DNA of 64,000 nt from Siphonobacter sp. SORGH_AS_0500 (GTDB lineage Bacteria > Bacteroidota > Bacteroidia > Cytophagales > Spirosomataceae), in assembly GCF_002838835.1 (NCBI RefSeq), contig NZ_NHPP01000020.1, positions 1 to 64,000 on the forward strand. Reading direction: 5' to 3'. Positions 15,816 through 25,338 of this stretch are shown here, in pieces (within the stretch, counting starts at the first letter, position 1; every line of letters starts with the position of its first letter). A model generated the notes under the pieces. That model saw only the letters and a list, made by a program, of their open reading frames with translations. It did no database searches and had not been told where the DNA came from. A program made the position numbers and the translations under genes.

Positions 15816-17147
15816 ATGAAAAAACTATTTATTATCCTTTTCTCCTTGAGCACTCTTCTAGCTCAGGGGCAAGCCTACCAACCTACACCCGAGAATCTGG
15901 AAGCCCGAAAATGGTTTCAGGATGCCCGCTATGGTTTATTCATTCACTGGGGCGTGTACAGCGTTTTGGGTGACGGGGAATGGGTCATGAACAACCAGAA
16001 CATTCCAGTCAAAGCTTACGAAAAGTTACCTAAGTTCTTTAACCCTACGGCGTTTGATGCCAAACGCTGGGTACAGATAGCCAAGAACGCAGGTATGAAA
16101 TACATCACCTTTACCAGTAAGCACCACGACGGTTTTGCGATGTGGCATTCCAAAATTTCGCCCTACAACATCGTAGATGATACACCTTACCAAAAGGATG
16201 TTCTTAAAATGCTTGCGGATGAATGCGAAAAGGAAGGGATTAAGCTTTTCCTCTACCATTCTCATCTCGACTGGCACCATCCCGATTATTTTCCTCGTGG
16301 CAGAACGGGCAAGCAAACGGGCCGCCCTGAATCCGGCGATTTTGGCAAGTATCTAACCTATATGGATACGCAGCTAACGGAATTACTGAATGGCACCTAT
16401 GGTAAAATCGGTGGGATCTGGTTTGATGGATGGTGGGATCAGTCGGCACACGATCCGAACAATCCTCAAAAAACGGTAGTGGACTGGCAATTACGCCGAA
16501 CCTATGACCTGATTCATAAGCTTCAGCCTGCTGCCTTGGTTGGCAACAACCACCACGTAGCCCCTTTTGATGGGGAAGATTTCCAGATGTTTGAGCGGGA
16601 CTTACCCGGTCAGAATCACGCTGGATTTAGCGGTACCAGCAAAATCAGCGAGTTACCCCTTGAAACCTGCGAAACCTTAAACGGTAGCTGGGGCTTTGAA
16701 CTGAAAGACCAGAATTATAAATCGCCTGAACGACTCATTCATTACCTCGTAGGAGCCGCGGGTCGCAATGCCAATTTCCTGCTGAATGTCGGCCCCATGC
16801 CGAACGGAGAAATTCAGCCCGAATTTGTGGAAAGACTCGAATCGGTGGGTCAGTGGCTGAAAAAATACGGCGAGACCATTTATGGAACACGGGGCGGTAT
16901 CGTTCCTCCTCAGGAATGGGGCGTTAGTACGAAAATAGGCGATTCCCGTCATTTTTTACACATCCTTACCGCTCCTCAAACCTCCTATTTATTTGTTCCT
17001 GACTTCAAACCAAAAGTCACTAGTGTTAGTCTCTTTGACGGACATAAAGCTCTGAAATTCAAACAACAACCCGAAGGACTTTTCATCTACCTCAATGGAG
17101 TAACGATGGATCCCCGGGATACAATTCTGGAAGTGCAGACCAAGTAA
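15816..17147 (+). CDS. secreted alpha-L-fucosidase (GH29)
   Basis: A 443-residue family GH29 glycoside hydrolase that releases L-fucose from glycans. The start at 15816 gives a clear signal peptide (KLFIILFSLSTLLAQGQA); the in-frame start upstream lies in the preceding hairpin. RYGLFIHWGVYS near residue 39, FTSKHHDGFAMWHS near 100, and GGIWFDGWWDQ carrying the catalytic nucleophile Asp204 are family hallmarks. HDPN and the C-terminal beta-sandwich follow. The acid/base residue cannot be assigned by eye. Neighbouring SDR and FAH genes fit further use of the released fucose. Confidence 0.95.
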   Translation: MKKLFIILFSLSTLLAQGQAYQPTPENLEARKWFQDARYGLFIHWGVYSVLGDGEWVMNNQNIPVKAYEKLPKFFNPTAFDAKRWVQIAKNAGMKYITFTSKHHDGFAMWHSKISPYNIVDDTPYQKDVLKMLADECEKEGIKLFLYHSHLDWHHPDYFPRGRTGKQTGRPESGDFGKYLTYMDTQLTELLNGTYGKIGGIWFDGWWDQSAHDPNNPQKTVVDWQLRRTYDLIHKLQPAALVGNNHHVAPFDGEDFQMFERDLPGQNHAGFSGTSKISELPLETCETLNGSWGFELKDQNYKSPERLIHYLVGAAGRNANFLLNVGPMPNGEIQPEFVERLESVGQWLKKYGETIYGTRGGIVPPQEWGVSTKIGDSRHFLHILTAPQTSYLFVPDFKPKVTSVSLFDGHKALKFKQQPEGLFIYLNGVTMDPRDTILEVQTK

Positions 17148-17183
17148 TCGCAGATTTAAGCGATAAGCCTGCCGAAGAAAGTA

Positions 17184-17191
17184 TACCTTTG
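17184..17191 (+). promoter_or_regulatory. candidate promoter -7 element before the FAH gene
   Basis: TACCTTTG matches TAnnTTTG, 68 bases before the start codon. The -33 element is weak (TTTA). Confidence 0.4.
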
Positions 17192-17258
17192 AACGAGTAT
17201 CAAAGCCCCGAGGGCGAATTCTATTTTAAGAAGTATTATCAAACTTGCATATTAACGA

Positions 17259-18149
17259 ATGAAACTCTTTCGCTACGTTACTGACGAAGATGTCATTCCC
17301 GGCATTCTGATCGACGGGAAATCTTACAGCCTGGAACCCTTCTTCGAAGCTTTGGGAGAAGAAACCGGAGCCTATGACTTCGACGAAATCTTTTTCGAAG
17401 AAGAAGGTCTGGCCGTTCTGGAAGATTACCTGGATCAATACGGAACCTCTGAGTTACCAGAGTTAACGGGCCCCATCGAATACGCTTCCTGCGTGGCTCG
17501 CCCTTCCAAAATCATTTGCATTGGCCTGAACTATGCCGATCACGCGAAGGAAACCAACGCTCCCATTCCAGCCGAACCCATTGTTTTCTTCAAAGCAACG
17601 ACGGCTCTTTGTGGTCCTAACGATGATGTGATCATTCCCCGTAACTCCGTAAAAACCGACTGGGAAGTGGAATTAGCCGTAGTGATCAGCTCCGAATGCC
17701 GTTACGTTTCAGAAGAAGAAGCGGAAGATTACATCGCGGGTTATGCCATTATGAATGACTATTCGGAACGCGAATTCCAGTTGGAACGCGGAGGTCAGTG
17801 GGATAAAGGTAAGGGTTGCGATAACTTCGGTCCGCTGGGTCCTTATCTGGTGACACCCGAAGAAATCGAAGACGTTACCAACCTGCCCATGTGGTTAAAG
17901 GTAAACGGCGAAACGTTACAAAATTCGTCTACAACTCAGATGATCTTCAACGTTCCCCAAATCATCAGTTACCTCAGCCAGTTCATGACTTTACTGCCCG
18001 GTGACGTCATCTCAACCGGCACACCTCCGGGCGTTGGCCTGGGCTTCAACCCTCCCCGTTACCTAAAGGCAGGTGACATCGTGGAGTTAGGTATCGAAGG
18101 CCTCGGCGAGCAACGGCAGGTAGCGATTTCCTGGGAAGATGCTTATTAA
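17259..18149 (+). CDS. fumarylacetoacetate hydrolase-family protein
   Basis: A 296-residue FAH-fold enzyme. An N-terminal cap region of about 75 residues is followed by the catalytic domain: IICIGLNYADHAKE, PIVFFKATTALCGPND, and the metal-binding DWEVELAVVI (Glu-x-Glu) with a later Asp. STTQMIFNVPQIISYLSQFMTLLPGDVISTGTPPG is the conserved C-terminal block. Relatives hydrolyse or decarboxylate acylpyruvate-like compounds; one group is 2,4-diketo-3-deoxy-L-fuconate hydrolase, the step after the SDR in oxidative L-fucose breakdown. Given the nearby GH29 and SDR genes this is the best guess, but a homoprotocatechuate-type isomerase/hydrolase cannot be excluded. Confidence 0.88.
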   Translation: MKLFRYVTDEDVIPGILIDGKSYSLEPFFEALGEETGAYDFDEIFFEEEGLAVLEDYLDQYGTSELPELTGPIEYASCVARPSKIICIGLNYADHAKETNAPIPAEPIVFFKATTALCGPNDDVIIPRNSVKTDWEVELAVVISSECRYVSEEEAEDYIAGYAIMNDYSEREFQLERGGQWDKGKGCDNFGPLGPYLVTPEEIEDVTNLPMWLKVNGETLQNSSTTQMIFNVPQIISYLSQFMTLLPGDVISTGTPPGVGLGFNPPRYLKAGDIVELGIEGLGEQRQVAISWEDAY

Positions 18150-18177
18150 TTTTCGAGGATAAGAATCTATTTTTGCG

Positions 18178-18213
18178 GGGACGTGTTCAGGCTGGACACG
18201 TCCCTCTTTTTCT
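18178..18213 (+). terminator. terminator after the FAH gene
   Basis: GGGACGTGT / ACACGTCCC nine-pair stem with a short loop and CTCTTTTTCTT tail. It separates the FAH gene from dapF. Confidence 0.85.
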
Positions 18214-18220
18214 TGACCAG

Positions 18221-19000
18221 ATGACTATTCCATTTTACAAATACCAGGGCACGGGTAACGACTTCATTATGATTGATGATCGTGAAGGCCTTTTTCCCGT
18301 TGCTAAAGAAAAAATTGCTCAGCTCTGCCACCGCCGCTTTGGAATCGGTGCCGACGGGTTGATCTTACTTCAGAAGGATGAGGCGTATGATTTTCGCATG
18401 AAGTACTTTAACGCCGACGGTGGCGAAGGTTCCATGTGCGGAAACGGCGGGCGGGCGACCGTTCGCTTTGCCCACGACCTCGGCGTTATTGGCGACGAAA
18501 CTCGCTTCATTGCCGTGGACGGCGAACACGAAGCCTCTGTTACTCCCGAACGCATCGCTCTAAAAATGAGTAATGTAAAAGGCCTGGAAGAACACGCTGA
18601 TTATAGCTTTATGAATACAGGTTCTCCGCATGTCGTAGCGTTTACGGAAGATCTGGAAAATTACAAAGTGTACAACGAAGGTTACGCCATTCGCTACTCA
18701 GATGACTGGGTAAAACGCGGGGGCACGAATGTTAACTTCGTAGAGCAACTGGGTGAAGATCAACTGTTTGTTCGCACGTATGAACGCGGTGTAGAAGACG
18801 AAACGTATTCCTGCGGAACGGGTGTAACCGCTTGTGCCTTAACGGCTCACGTCAAACGTGGGGTAGCAAGTCCGGTAAAAGTGAAAGTTCTGGGGGGCAA
18901 TCTGGAAGTGAGCTTCGAACAAACCGGAGCTGATTCCTTCGAAAATATCTACCTAATCGGCCCAGCCGAACGGGTATTTGAAGGAAGTGTTGAAGTTTGA
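18221..19000 (+). CDS. dapF: diaminopimelate epimerase
   Basis: Converts LL- to meso-diaminopimelate for lysine and peptidoglycan. I start at MTIPFYKYQGTGNDF (259 residues); an upstream in-frame start would run through the preceding terminator. Both halves of the pseudo-symmetric epimerase are intact, with the two active-site cysteines in SMCGNGGRA (Cys73) and YSCGTGVTAC (Cys198). Length is typical. Convergent with tyrS across a shared hairpin. Confidence 0.97.
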   Translation: MTIPFYKYQGTGNDFIMIDDREGLFPVAKEKIAQLCHRRFGIGADGLILLQKDEAYDFRMKYFNADGGEGSMCGNGGRATVRFAHDLGVIGDETRFIAVDGEHEASVTPERIALKMSNVKGLEEHADYSFMNTGSPHVVAFTEDLENYKVYNEGYAIRYSDDWVKRGGTNVNFVEQLGEDQLFVRTYERGVEDETYSCGTGVTACALTAHVKRGVASPVKVKVLGGNLEVSFEQTGADSFENIYLIGPAERVFEGSVEV

Positions 19001-19090
19001 AAGAGTTTGAGTCTGTTAGAGAAAGTTTGATTTAGTGTAAGGTTTTGATGCCTTTGAGAATCACTTTTCTCTTGATACTTAAAAGGTTTG

Positions 19091-19130
19091 AGGTTTGATT
19101 TAAAGTAGTATTCTGCTCTAAATCAAACCT
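19091..19130. terminator. bidirectional terminator between dapF and tyrS
   Basis: AGGTTTGATTTA / TAAATCAAACCT is a perfect 12-pair stem. It lies within a longer stretch (19003-19160) of GTTTGA/TCAAAC repeats, which give several alternative pairings. T and A runs on both sides allow use by both genes. Confidence 0.75.
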
Positions 19131-19164
19131 TTTATCAAACAGACTCACACTAGATCAAACCTTC

Positions 19165-20457
19165 TCAAACCACTTTCACTAAATGGTTTTTCTTGCCTTT
19201 GGCAATCAGGAGATATTTACCCTGCAATAACTGAAAATCAACCGTCTGATTCGCATCGGTGATTTTGGCTTTGTTTACTGAAACAGCATTGCCCTGAATC
19301 GCTCTTCTAATTTCACCCTTCGAAGGATATACTTCAGCCGCGGCCAACAAGTCCGTTACGTTTGGAGCGGCTTCGTAATCAGCCAGTGAAATTTCCGTTT
19401 GAGGAACCCCTTCGAAAACCTGTACAAAGGTCTGCTCGTCGAGCGACTGTAAAGTTTCCAGCGTGCCTTTTCCGAATAACACTTCACTTGCCTGAACGGC
19501 CATTTCGTAGGCTTCCGCCGAGTGAACGCGAGTCGTTACGTCTTTGGCAATGGCTTTCTGTAGGATACGTAAATGGGGAGCTTCTGCGTGCTGGGCTTCA
19601 AGGGCTTCAATCTCTTCCTTGGAAAGTAAGGTAAATACCCGAATCAAACGACCACAATCGGCATCAGCGGCATTCAGCCAGAACTGATAAAACTGGTAAG
19701 GGCTGGTTCGTTCCGCATCCAGCCAAACATTCCCACTCTCCGACTTACCAAATTTCGTTCCGTCCGCTTTCGTTACCAGCGGCGTCGTTAAGGCGAAGGC
19801 ACGGCGTTCGGCATCCTCTTCATTCCCCCCTTCTTTACGACGAATAATTTCGGTTCCTGTCGTAATGTTACCCCATTGATCCGAACCACCCATTTGCAGC
19901 TTTACCCCACGGGTTTTGTACAAATGATAGAAGTCGTACCCTTGTAACAACTGGTATGAAAACTCCGTGAAAGAAATACCCGTTTCCAGACGCTTCTTCA
20001 CCGAATCCTTCGACATCATGTAATTCACGCTCAGGAATTTACCCGCTTCACGCAGAAAACCCAGGAATGAAAAATCCTTGAACCAGTCGTAGTTATTAAC
20101 GATTTCAGCGGCATTACTTCCAGTAAAATCCAGAAATTGTTCCAGTTGCTTTTTAATACCAGCCTGATTAAGTGCCAGGGTTTCTTCGGATAAAAAGCTG
20201 CGTTCAGCGGCTTTAAACGAAGGATCGCCGATCATACCCGTAGCACCACCCACCAGTGCATAAGGCTTATGGCCGGCTCTTTGCAAGTGTACCAGCAACA
20301 TAATGGTGGCGAGGTTACCAATATGCAGCGAAGAAGCCGTCGGATCGAAGCCAATGTAGGCTGATGTCTGTTCTTTTTCCAGTTGTTCCTCCGTTCCGGG
20401 CATCATGTCCTGCAACATGCCCCGCCAGCGGAGTTCTTCAATAAAATTGATTTTCAT
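19165..20457 (-). CDS. tyrS: tyrosyl-tRNA synthetase
   Basis: Charges tRNA-Tyr. The start [13 protein letters not shown] (430 residues) is the usual N-terminus; the longest frame adds three residues. The class I motifs are SSLHIGNLA (HIGH type) and KFGKSESG (KMSKS type), with [18 protein letters not shown] and DFYHLY in the tyrosine pocket. A C-terminal S4-like RNA-binding domain ([18 protein letters not shown]) is present. The next gene upstream on the strand is a glycosyltransferase-like gene only 38 bases away, so co-transcription is possible. Confidence 0.98.
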   Translation of the reverse strand: MKINFIEELRWRGMLQDMMPGTEEQLEKEQTSAYIGFDPTASSLHIGNLATIMLLVHLQRAGHKPYALVGGATGMIGDPSFKAAERSFLSEETLALNQAGIKKQLEQFLDFTGSNAAEIVNNYDWFKDFSFLGFLREAGKFLSVNYMMSKDSVKKRLETGISFTEFSYQLLQGYDFYHLYKTRGVKLQMGGSDQWGNITTGTEIIRRKEGGNEEDAERRAFALTTPLVTKADGTKFGKSESGNVWLDAERTSPYQFYQFWLNAADADCGRLIRVFTLLSKEEIEALEAQHAEAPHLRILQKAIAKDVTTRVHSAEAYEMAVQASEVLFGKGTLETLQSLDEQTFVQVFEGVPQTEISLADYEAAPNVTDLLAAAEVYPSKGEIRRAIQGNAVSVNKAKITDANQTVDFQLLQGKYLLIAKGKKNHLVKVV

Positions 20458-20495
20458 AAGTGCCAATTCTCGAAATAACTTCGACCAAGGTTTCC

Positions 20496-21485
20496 CTATA
20501 ATCGATTCAAAACTTTATTGTATATCTTCTGCAATTTCCGCTTTCCTAACATTTTTGCTATCCGCAATTGCGTTGAAGCAGAATACTGATCCGCATGATA
20601 ATGCTTGATCATATAGTCTCTGGCCTGTTGCTCAATGTCTTCATAAATGACCCGATTATTATCTGCATCATTCCCATTACTTACAGAACTGAAGGGGGCA
20701 TGGTCTGCATAGTCTTCGTAATAAAGGTTTTCAAATCTTAGGCCATTTAAATACGAATCTCTAAACCAAGCAGCGGCTGTATCACTTCCATTCCAAACTC
20801 CACCAAAATAAGGCACTGGTCCATTGGGAATGGTCGTCTTTCGATATAAATCTACGTTAACTAAACAGGCATATTCATTAAGACGGCATTCTGGTAAAGG
20901 ATGAACAAATCCTTCTGAAACCAATTCCCGACTCCTTTTATACCTGGGTGTTGGATATTGTTCCAGTTGTTCAAGTAACTCCTGTTGGCTAGGTTTATAG
21001 TCCTCAAATTTTTCAGGAGTACACAGCTTTGCATAAAACGCCGAGCAATTCCAACATTGCCCTATTCTCCCTACTCCTACCAGATTCTCACCTGGATTTC
21101 TTTCAAAAACCTGTATCATAGGATGTATTAGATCCTTATGATACAGCATATCATTATGGCAGATTAATAGGTATTTTTTATTCGTTTTTTCCAGAGCGTA
21201 CTGATAACGTAGACTCAAACGCGTTGTTTCGTCCAATCCCTGAGGCGATACATTTGCCATCCAGGGTACGAATTTATCGAGATGAACGATAATTACTCCC
21301 CTCTTTTCAAAAATCTCCTTAATCTTAGGAATGCCCTGCCAGGCATCTTCGTAAGGTTGTTTTTTTTCTATGCAGAGGTATATCTTATCGATATAATTGT
21401 TGCTTTGCTCTAATAAACTAAACAGCGTCACCATGGTCTGGTAAGGTTTGCCATAGTAGCTAATTGCAACATCTATTTTTTGCAT
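20496..21485 (-). CDS. putative GT-A-fold glycosyltransferase-like protein
   Basis: A 329-residue soluble protein that I recognise only loosely. The start [22 protein letters not shown] and later [18 protein letters not shown] (HNDM in place of a DxD motif) resemble the first half of GT-A-type glycosyltransferases. A cluster of cysteines ([13 protein letters not shown]) is unusual. There is no signal peptide or membrane segment. It lies between queA and tyrS on the same strand, with about 25- and 38-base gaps, and is more AT-rich than either, which hints at later insertion. Function unproven. Confidence 0.5.
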   Translation of the reverse strand: MQKIDVAISYYGKPYQTMVTLFSLLEQSNNYIDKIYLCIEKKQPYEDAWQGIPKIKEIFEKRGVIIVHLDKFVPWMANVSPQGLDETTRLSLRYQYALEKTNKKYLLICHNDMLYHKDLIHPMIQVFERNPGENLVGVGRIGQCWNCSAFYAKLCTPEKFEDYKPSQQELLEQLEQYPTPRYKRSRELVSEGFVHPLPECRLNEYACLVNVDLYRKTTIPNGPVPYFGGVWNGSDTAAAWFRDSYLNGLRFENLYYEDYADHAPFSSVSNGNDADNNRVIYEDIEQQARDYMIKHYHADQYSASTQLRIAKMLGKRKLQKIYNKVLNRL

Positions 21486-21509
21486 AGGACTTACGTATTA
21501 TACTATTTC

Positions 21510-22730
21510 TTAAAAGTCTGAAGGTATCAACAGCGACGAGTCGCCATAGCTTAAAAATCGGTAATTATTAGTTAGAGCTTCGGCGTACATTCGTTTCCAA
21601 TCATTACCAATTAAAGCAGCGATAAGTAACAATAAAGTAGAACCCGGCTGATGAAAATTGGTTACTAAACCCTGACAAACCCGAAATTGATACCCCGGAA
21701 AAATCATAATCTGGGTTTCGCCCACAATCTCCGTTCGGTTCTCTGCTTGCATCTGCTTCAAAATAGCCCAAAAAGCCTCTTCTTTGGTAGGTAAATCCGG
21801 GTCAGCGTACTCCTGATGAATAAACTGCGTAATGTAAAACCCATCAGAAAAAGAGGAGTACTTCCCCTGTATCACCTGAACGCCAAGCCAGTACATGGAC
21901 TCCAGCGAACGCATGGACGTTGTCCCTACGGGTATGATACGACTGGTTTGTAATAAATGTTCGAGATTGGCCTGGGTAATAACCAGTTGCTCGCCATGCA
22001 TTTTATGCTCCAGAGCATTTTCGGTTTTGACCGGCTGAAACGTTCCTGCTCCTACGTGTAAGGTCAGAAACTCTCGTTTAATACCCTTTTTATTCAGAGC
22101 TTCAAAAACGCGATCGGTGAAATGTAGTCCGGCAGTTGGGGCGGCCACGGCTCCCTGTTTTTCGGAATAAACCGTCTGATACGTTTCCAGGTCCGCTTCT
22201 TCGGCTTCGCGTTTGAGGTAAGGAGGTAAGGGGATTTTACCAATGGCCTGCACCACATCCACAAACCGAATTTCGTTCGTCCAGCTCAGTCGTACCAGCG
22301 ATTCGTCGGCACTTACCAGCTCCGCAGAAAGGGTAACCGACTGTCCATCAATCGTCAGTTCTTTCTGCAAAACTTCACCTGACTTCCAGCGTTTCCGATT
22401 CCCAATCATACAATCCCAAACGCAGGCCTGTGATTCCTCCATCACTACCGGAATAACCGTACTCGGTTCGACCGGATGCAGGAGAAATAGCTCAATTTGG
22501 GCTCCGGTTACTCGCTGAAAATGCAGACGGGCCGGAATAACCCGGGTATTATTGAAAACTAGTAACGTATCTTCCGAAAGTTCACGCACAATCTCGGGGA
22601 ATTGTGCATGGGTAATCTGTCCTTTCCGGTAGACCAGTAATTTCGAAGCGTCACGTTCGGTCAGCGGAAACCGGGCAATCTGTTCATCCGGTAACTCGTA
22701 TTCAAAATCAGCAATGGGTAGATTTTGCAT
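21510..22730 (-). CDS. queA: S-adenosylmethionine:tRNA ribosyltransferase-isomerase
   Basis: Makes epoxyqueuosine in tRNA by transferring the ribosyl part of SAM to 7-aminomethyl-7-deazaguanine. I start at MQNLPIADFEYELP (406 residues), the family N-terminus, which avoids overlap with the gene upstream. Hallmarks include RDASKLLVY, VFNNTRVIPARL, AAPTAGLHFTDRVF, LHVGAGTFQPVK, GTTSMRSLES and TNFHQPGSTLLLLIAAL. It is 5 bases after the upstream membrane-protein gene, so the two are likely co-transcribed. Confidence 0.97.
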   Translation of the reverse strand: MQNLPIADFEYELPDEQIARFPLTERDASKLLVYRKGQITHAQFPEIVRELSEDTLLVFNNTRVIPARLHFQRVTGAQIELFLLHPVEPSTVIPVVMEESQACVWDCMIGNRKRWKSGEVLQKELTIDGQSVTLSAELVSADESLVRLSWTNEIRFVDVVQAIGKIPLPPYLKREAEEADLETYQTVYSEKQGAVAAPTAGLHFTDRVFEALNKKGIKREFLTLHVGAGTFQPVKTENALEHKMHGEQLVITQANLEHLLQTSRIIPVGTTSMRSLESMYWLGVQVIQGKYSSFSDGFYITQFIHQEYADPDLPTKEEAFWAILKQMQAENRTEIVGETQIMIFPGYQFRVCQGLVTNFHQPGSTLLLLIAALIGNDWKRMYAEALTNNYRFLSYGDSSLLIPSDF

Positions 22731-22735
22731 ACGCT

Positions 22736-23245
22736 TTACTCTTTTACGGGGCCGGTTAACAGCAAACGCAAGGGGATATATACCATCCACATAATCATCA
22801 GGAAGGTTCCCGCACTAGTAACCCAACTGAATTGGGGTAATTGCACCGTTTCCTGGGGGTCATTAATGAGGGCCAGAATATATACCGATGCTCCTAATAA
22901 TACATTCGTGAGGGTTGCTCCGAAGTTCATCCATTCGGTAATGATGTAATTCAGCTGCTTGCGGTAAAACATCCATTTTACCGCTCCAGGTAACTTAATA
23001 AATCCGTCGGGTAACTTGGGAAACAAGCGACTCATCCACAAAAACAGCATATTAAGGACCAGCATGGTACCACCCGTAATGTAGAAGATTAACTCCTTCG
23101 AGTACATTTCTGTAGCTTCTTTTGAAGGATCAAAGGAAAGTGGAACTTCGGTGGGAAGTTTTTGGTAAGCCATTAAAATAGCCACGATAAATCCGAGAAT
23201 GGATACGTATCTGGTAATCTGGGAAATGAAATATGCGATAGTCAT
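22736..23245 (-). CDS. hypothetical four-TM membrane protein
   Basis: About 169 residues, with hydrophobic segments YVSILGFIVAILMAY, IFYITGGTMLVLNMLFLWM, TNVLLGASVYILALI and AGTFLMIMWMVYIPLRLLL. LPTEVPLSF after the first segment recalls DUF1648-type proteins, but I am not sure of the family. The start at Met8 of the longest frame (MTIAYF) is a guess. A TAACTTTG promoter-like element is 63 bases upstream, and queA follows at 5 bases. Confidence 0.6.
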   Translation of the reverse strand: MTIAYFISQITRYVSILGFIVAILMAYQKLPTEVPLSFDPSKEATEMYSKELIFYITGGTMLVLNMLFLWMSRLFPKLPDGFIKLPGAVKWMFYRKQLNYIITEWMNFGATLTNVLLGASVYILALINDPQETVQLPQFSWVTSAGTFLMIMWMVYIPLRLLLTGPVKE

Positions 23246-23307
23246 CTGCTCAATGTTCCTGACCACTTTACCTGTTGCTCGTATTGGCAGGCTGTGGTTT
23301 CGGGCCG

Positions 23308-23315
23308 CAAAGTTA
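23308..23315 (-). promoter_or_regulatory. candidate promoter -7 element for the membrane-protein/queA transcript
   Basis: TAACTTTG on the minus strand fits TAnnTTTG and is followed by GC-rich leader. No TTG was found 19-21 bases upstream. The rest of the 302-base gap (23246-23547) is AT-rich with no gene. Confidence 0.45.
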
Positions 23316-23511
23316 CGACGAACTCGTCGTTGAGATTGTGATTACTTCCGAAAACCTTTCATTTATTCCTTGCTTCTGGCTTCATAGGTCACTAAATTTT
23401 CCTCATTCCGTGTTATAACATTCATTTTCAAAGAACATCGGGCTAGTTATTAAATTAGTTGTCAAGACAATTAATTTTTAAATTCTACGGACGGGCTTTG
23501 CCGAAAACCTT

Positions 23512-23519
23512 TAGTTTTG
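23512..23519 (+). promoter_or_regulatory. candidate promoter -7 element for the adenosyltransferase gene
   Basis: TAGTTTTG fits TAnnTTTG and lies 28 bases before the start codon. The only nearby TTG (23498-23500) is too close for the usual spacing. Confidence 0.4.
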
Positions 23520-23547
23520 CAGTTACTATAGCACGCGAAGGTCAGGC

Positions 23548-24099
23548 ATGAAGATTTACACCAAAACCGGAGACACAGGTACTACCTCTTTAATCAGCGG
23601 TCGTCGTATTTCGAAGGCCGATTTACGCATTGAGGTGTTCGGCACTGTAGACGAACTGAACAGTTACGTAGGTCTGGTTCGGGATCAGTCGGTGAATGAA
23701 AACCGCCGTTCTCTTTTAAAGGAGATTCAAGATCGGCTTTTTACCATTGGCTCCCATCTGGCAGATGACCCGGAACGGCATTCCAGAAAACCGCTACCCG
23801 ACTTACAGCGAGAAGACGTCACGTTAATTGAACTCGCCATCGACGCTATGGAACAGGAACTTCCCGCTCTGCGTCATTTTGTCCTACCCGGCGGCCATCC
23901 TTCCGTTTCTTTTGCTCACTTGGCCCGAACCGTTTGCCGGAGGGCTGAAAGACAGGTGGTTCTCCTCAGCGAGAAGGCTCAGGTAGAGGACATCATCATT
24001 CAATATTTAAACCGATTATCCGATTACTTTTTTGTACTTTCCCGAAAAATGGCTCAGGAATTACAGGTCGAAGAAGTAAAGTGGATTCCCAGAGTCTAA
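23548..24099 (+). CDS. cob(I)alamin adenosyltransferase, PduO type
   Basis: A 183-residue ATP:cob(I)alamin adenosyltransferase that makes adenosylcobalamin. The N-terminal ATP-binding KIYTKTGDTGTTSL, then FGTVDELNSYVGL, and the C-terminal helix RTVCRRAERQVV with RLSDYFFVLSR are diagnostic of the PduO/MMAB family. It implies that the organism makes or salvages B12 coenzyme, which fits the cobalamin riboswitch before metE in this window. It is 64 bases upstream of ilvE on the same strand. Confidence 0.95.
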   Translation: MKIYTKTGDTGTTSLISGRRISKADLRIEVFGTVDELNSYVGLVRDQSVNENRRSLLKEIQDRLFTIGSHLADDPERHSRKPLPDLQREDVTLIELAIDAMEQELPALRHFVLPGGHPSVSFAHLARTVCRRAERQVVLLSEKAQVEDIIIQYLNRLSDYFFVLSRKMAQELQVEEVKWIPRV

Positions 24100-24163
24100 T
24101 TTCGAAACCGATTCTGCAACAAAACATAACGCATTCCCATTCATTTTGTAAATTCTTTGCCCC

Positions 24164-25228
24164 ATGATTGACACACTGCCCATAGACATCCAACAGACCA
24201 GTCAAAGCCGGATTGGCGAGTTAAATCTTGATCAACTGGTTTTTGGCCGCACTTTTGCCGATCATATGTTCGTCGCGGACTTTGATGGCAAAGAATGGAC
24301 CGATCTACGTATCGTACCTTACGGCGACATGGCTTTCTCTCCGGCCCTGATGCCCTTACATTATGGTCAGGCTATTTTTGAAGGCATGAAAGCCTACAAA
24401 TCAGCGGATGGCGAAGTATTAATTTTCCGTCCCCAGGAAAATGCGGCCCGCCTGAACAGATCGGCTCATCGCCTTTGCATGGCCGAGATTCCAGAAGATA
24501 TTTTTCTGGCTGGGTTGTATGAGTTGTTAAAGCTCGATTCTCAGTGGGTACCCCAACGCGATAACTACTCGCTGTACATCCGTCCGTTCATGTTCGCTAC
24601 GGATGAGTACATTGGCGTATCTCCTTCTAAAAAATACCGTTTCATCATTTTTAACTGTCCAGTAGGAGCTTACTACTCGAAACCCGTCAAGGTGAAAGTA
24701 GAAACGCAGTACGTTCGGGCGGCTCCCGGCGGAACGGGTGCTGCCAAATGTGCAGGTAACTACGCGGCTTCGCTTTATCCCGCTAAACTGGCTCAGGAAG
24801 AAGGCTACGATCAGTTGATCTGGACGGATGGTGCCGAGCACAAATACGTGGAAGAAGCCGGAACTATGAACTTTATGTTCGTGATTGACGGCAAACTGGT
24901 TACGCCTGCCGTAAGCGACAGTATTCTGGACGGCATTACCCGTAAATCCATCGTTCAGATCGCCAAAGATTGGGGTATGGAAGTGGAAGAACGTAAGGTT
25001 TCTATCGCTGAGTTAATCGAAAACCTCGAAAATGGCCGTCTGCAAGAGGCTTTTGGAGCGGGTACGGCAGCCGTGGTTTCGCCAATCTCGACGATTGGTT
25101 ACGAAGGTAAAAACTTCGAACTTCCCGAAATTAAAGCTGATAGTTTCGCTAATCGCGTAAAAGCGTATCTGGACGATATCAAATACGGTCGTGTAGAAGA
25201 TACGCACAACTGGATCGTTCGTCTCTAA
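24164..25228 (+). CDS. ilvE: branched-chain amino acid aminotransferase
   Basis: A 354-residue fold-type IV PLP enzyme that performs the last step of leucine, isoleucine and valine synthesis and the first of their breakdown. Landmarks: MPLHYGQAIFEGMKAY, YIRPFMFATDE, the PLP lysine in GAAKCAGNYAAS (Lys195), VEEAGTMNFMFV, and QEAFGAGTAAVVSPI. The length matches the larger, mitochondrial-like branch of this family. A terminator follows. Confidence 0.97.
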   Translation: MIDTLPIDIQQTSQSRIGELNLDQLVFGRTFADHMFVADFDGKEWTDLRIVPYGDMAFSPALMPLHYGQAIFEGMKAYKSADGEVLIFRPQENAARLNRSAHRLCMAEIPEDIFLAGLYELLKLDSQWVPQRDNYSLYIRPFMFATDEYIGVSPSKKYRFIIFNCPVGAYYSKPVKVKVETQYVRAAPGGTGAAKCAGNYAASLYPAKLAQEEGYDQLIWTDGAEHKYVEEAGTMNFMFVIDGKLVTPAVSDSILDGITRKSIVQIAKDWGMEVEERKVSIAELIENLENGRLQEAFGAGTAAVVSPISTIGYEGKNFELPEIKADSFANRVKAYLDDIKYGRVEDTHNWIVRL

Positions 25229-25278
25229 TTCTTTTTTGAGTAGTGACGCGTGCTCAGACTACTTTTTGATTTCATGGG

Positions 25279-25306
25279 AAAGCCCCGCCTAACGGTGGGC
25301 TTTTTT
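25279..25306 (+). terminator. terminator after ilvE
   Basis: AAAGCCC / GGGCTTT stem with an 11-base loop and a T run. Confidence 0.8.
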
Positions 25307-25338
25307 CGTATCTTTCTTGAGCCATACCTTACTTAGCT

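Noticed and set aside
18168-18175. TATTTTTG as a promoter for dapF
   Set aside because: It fits TAnnTTTG but is immediately followed by the FAH terminator, so the transcript would end at once.
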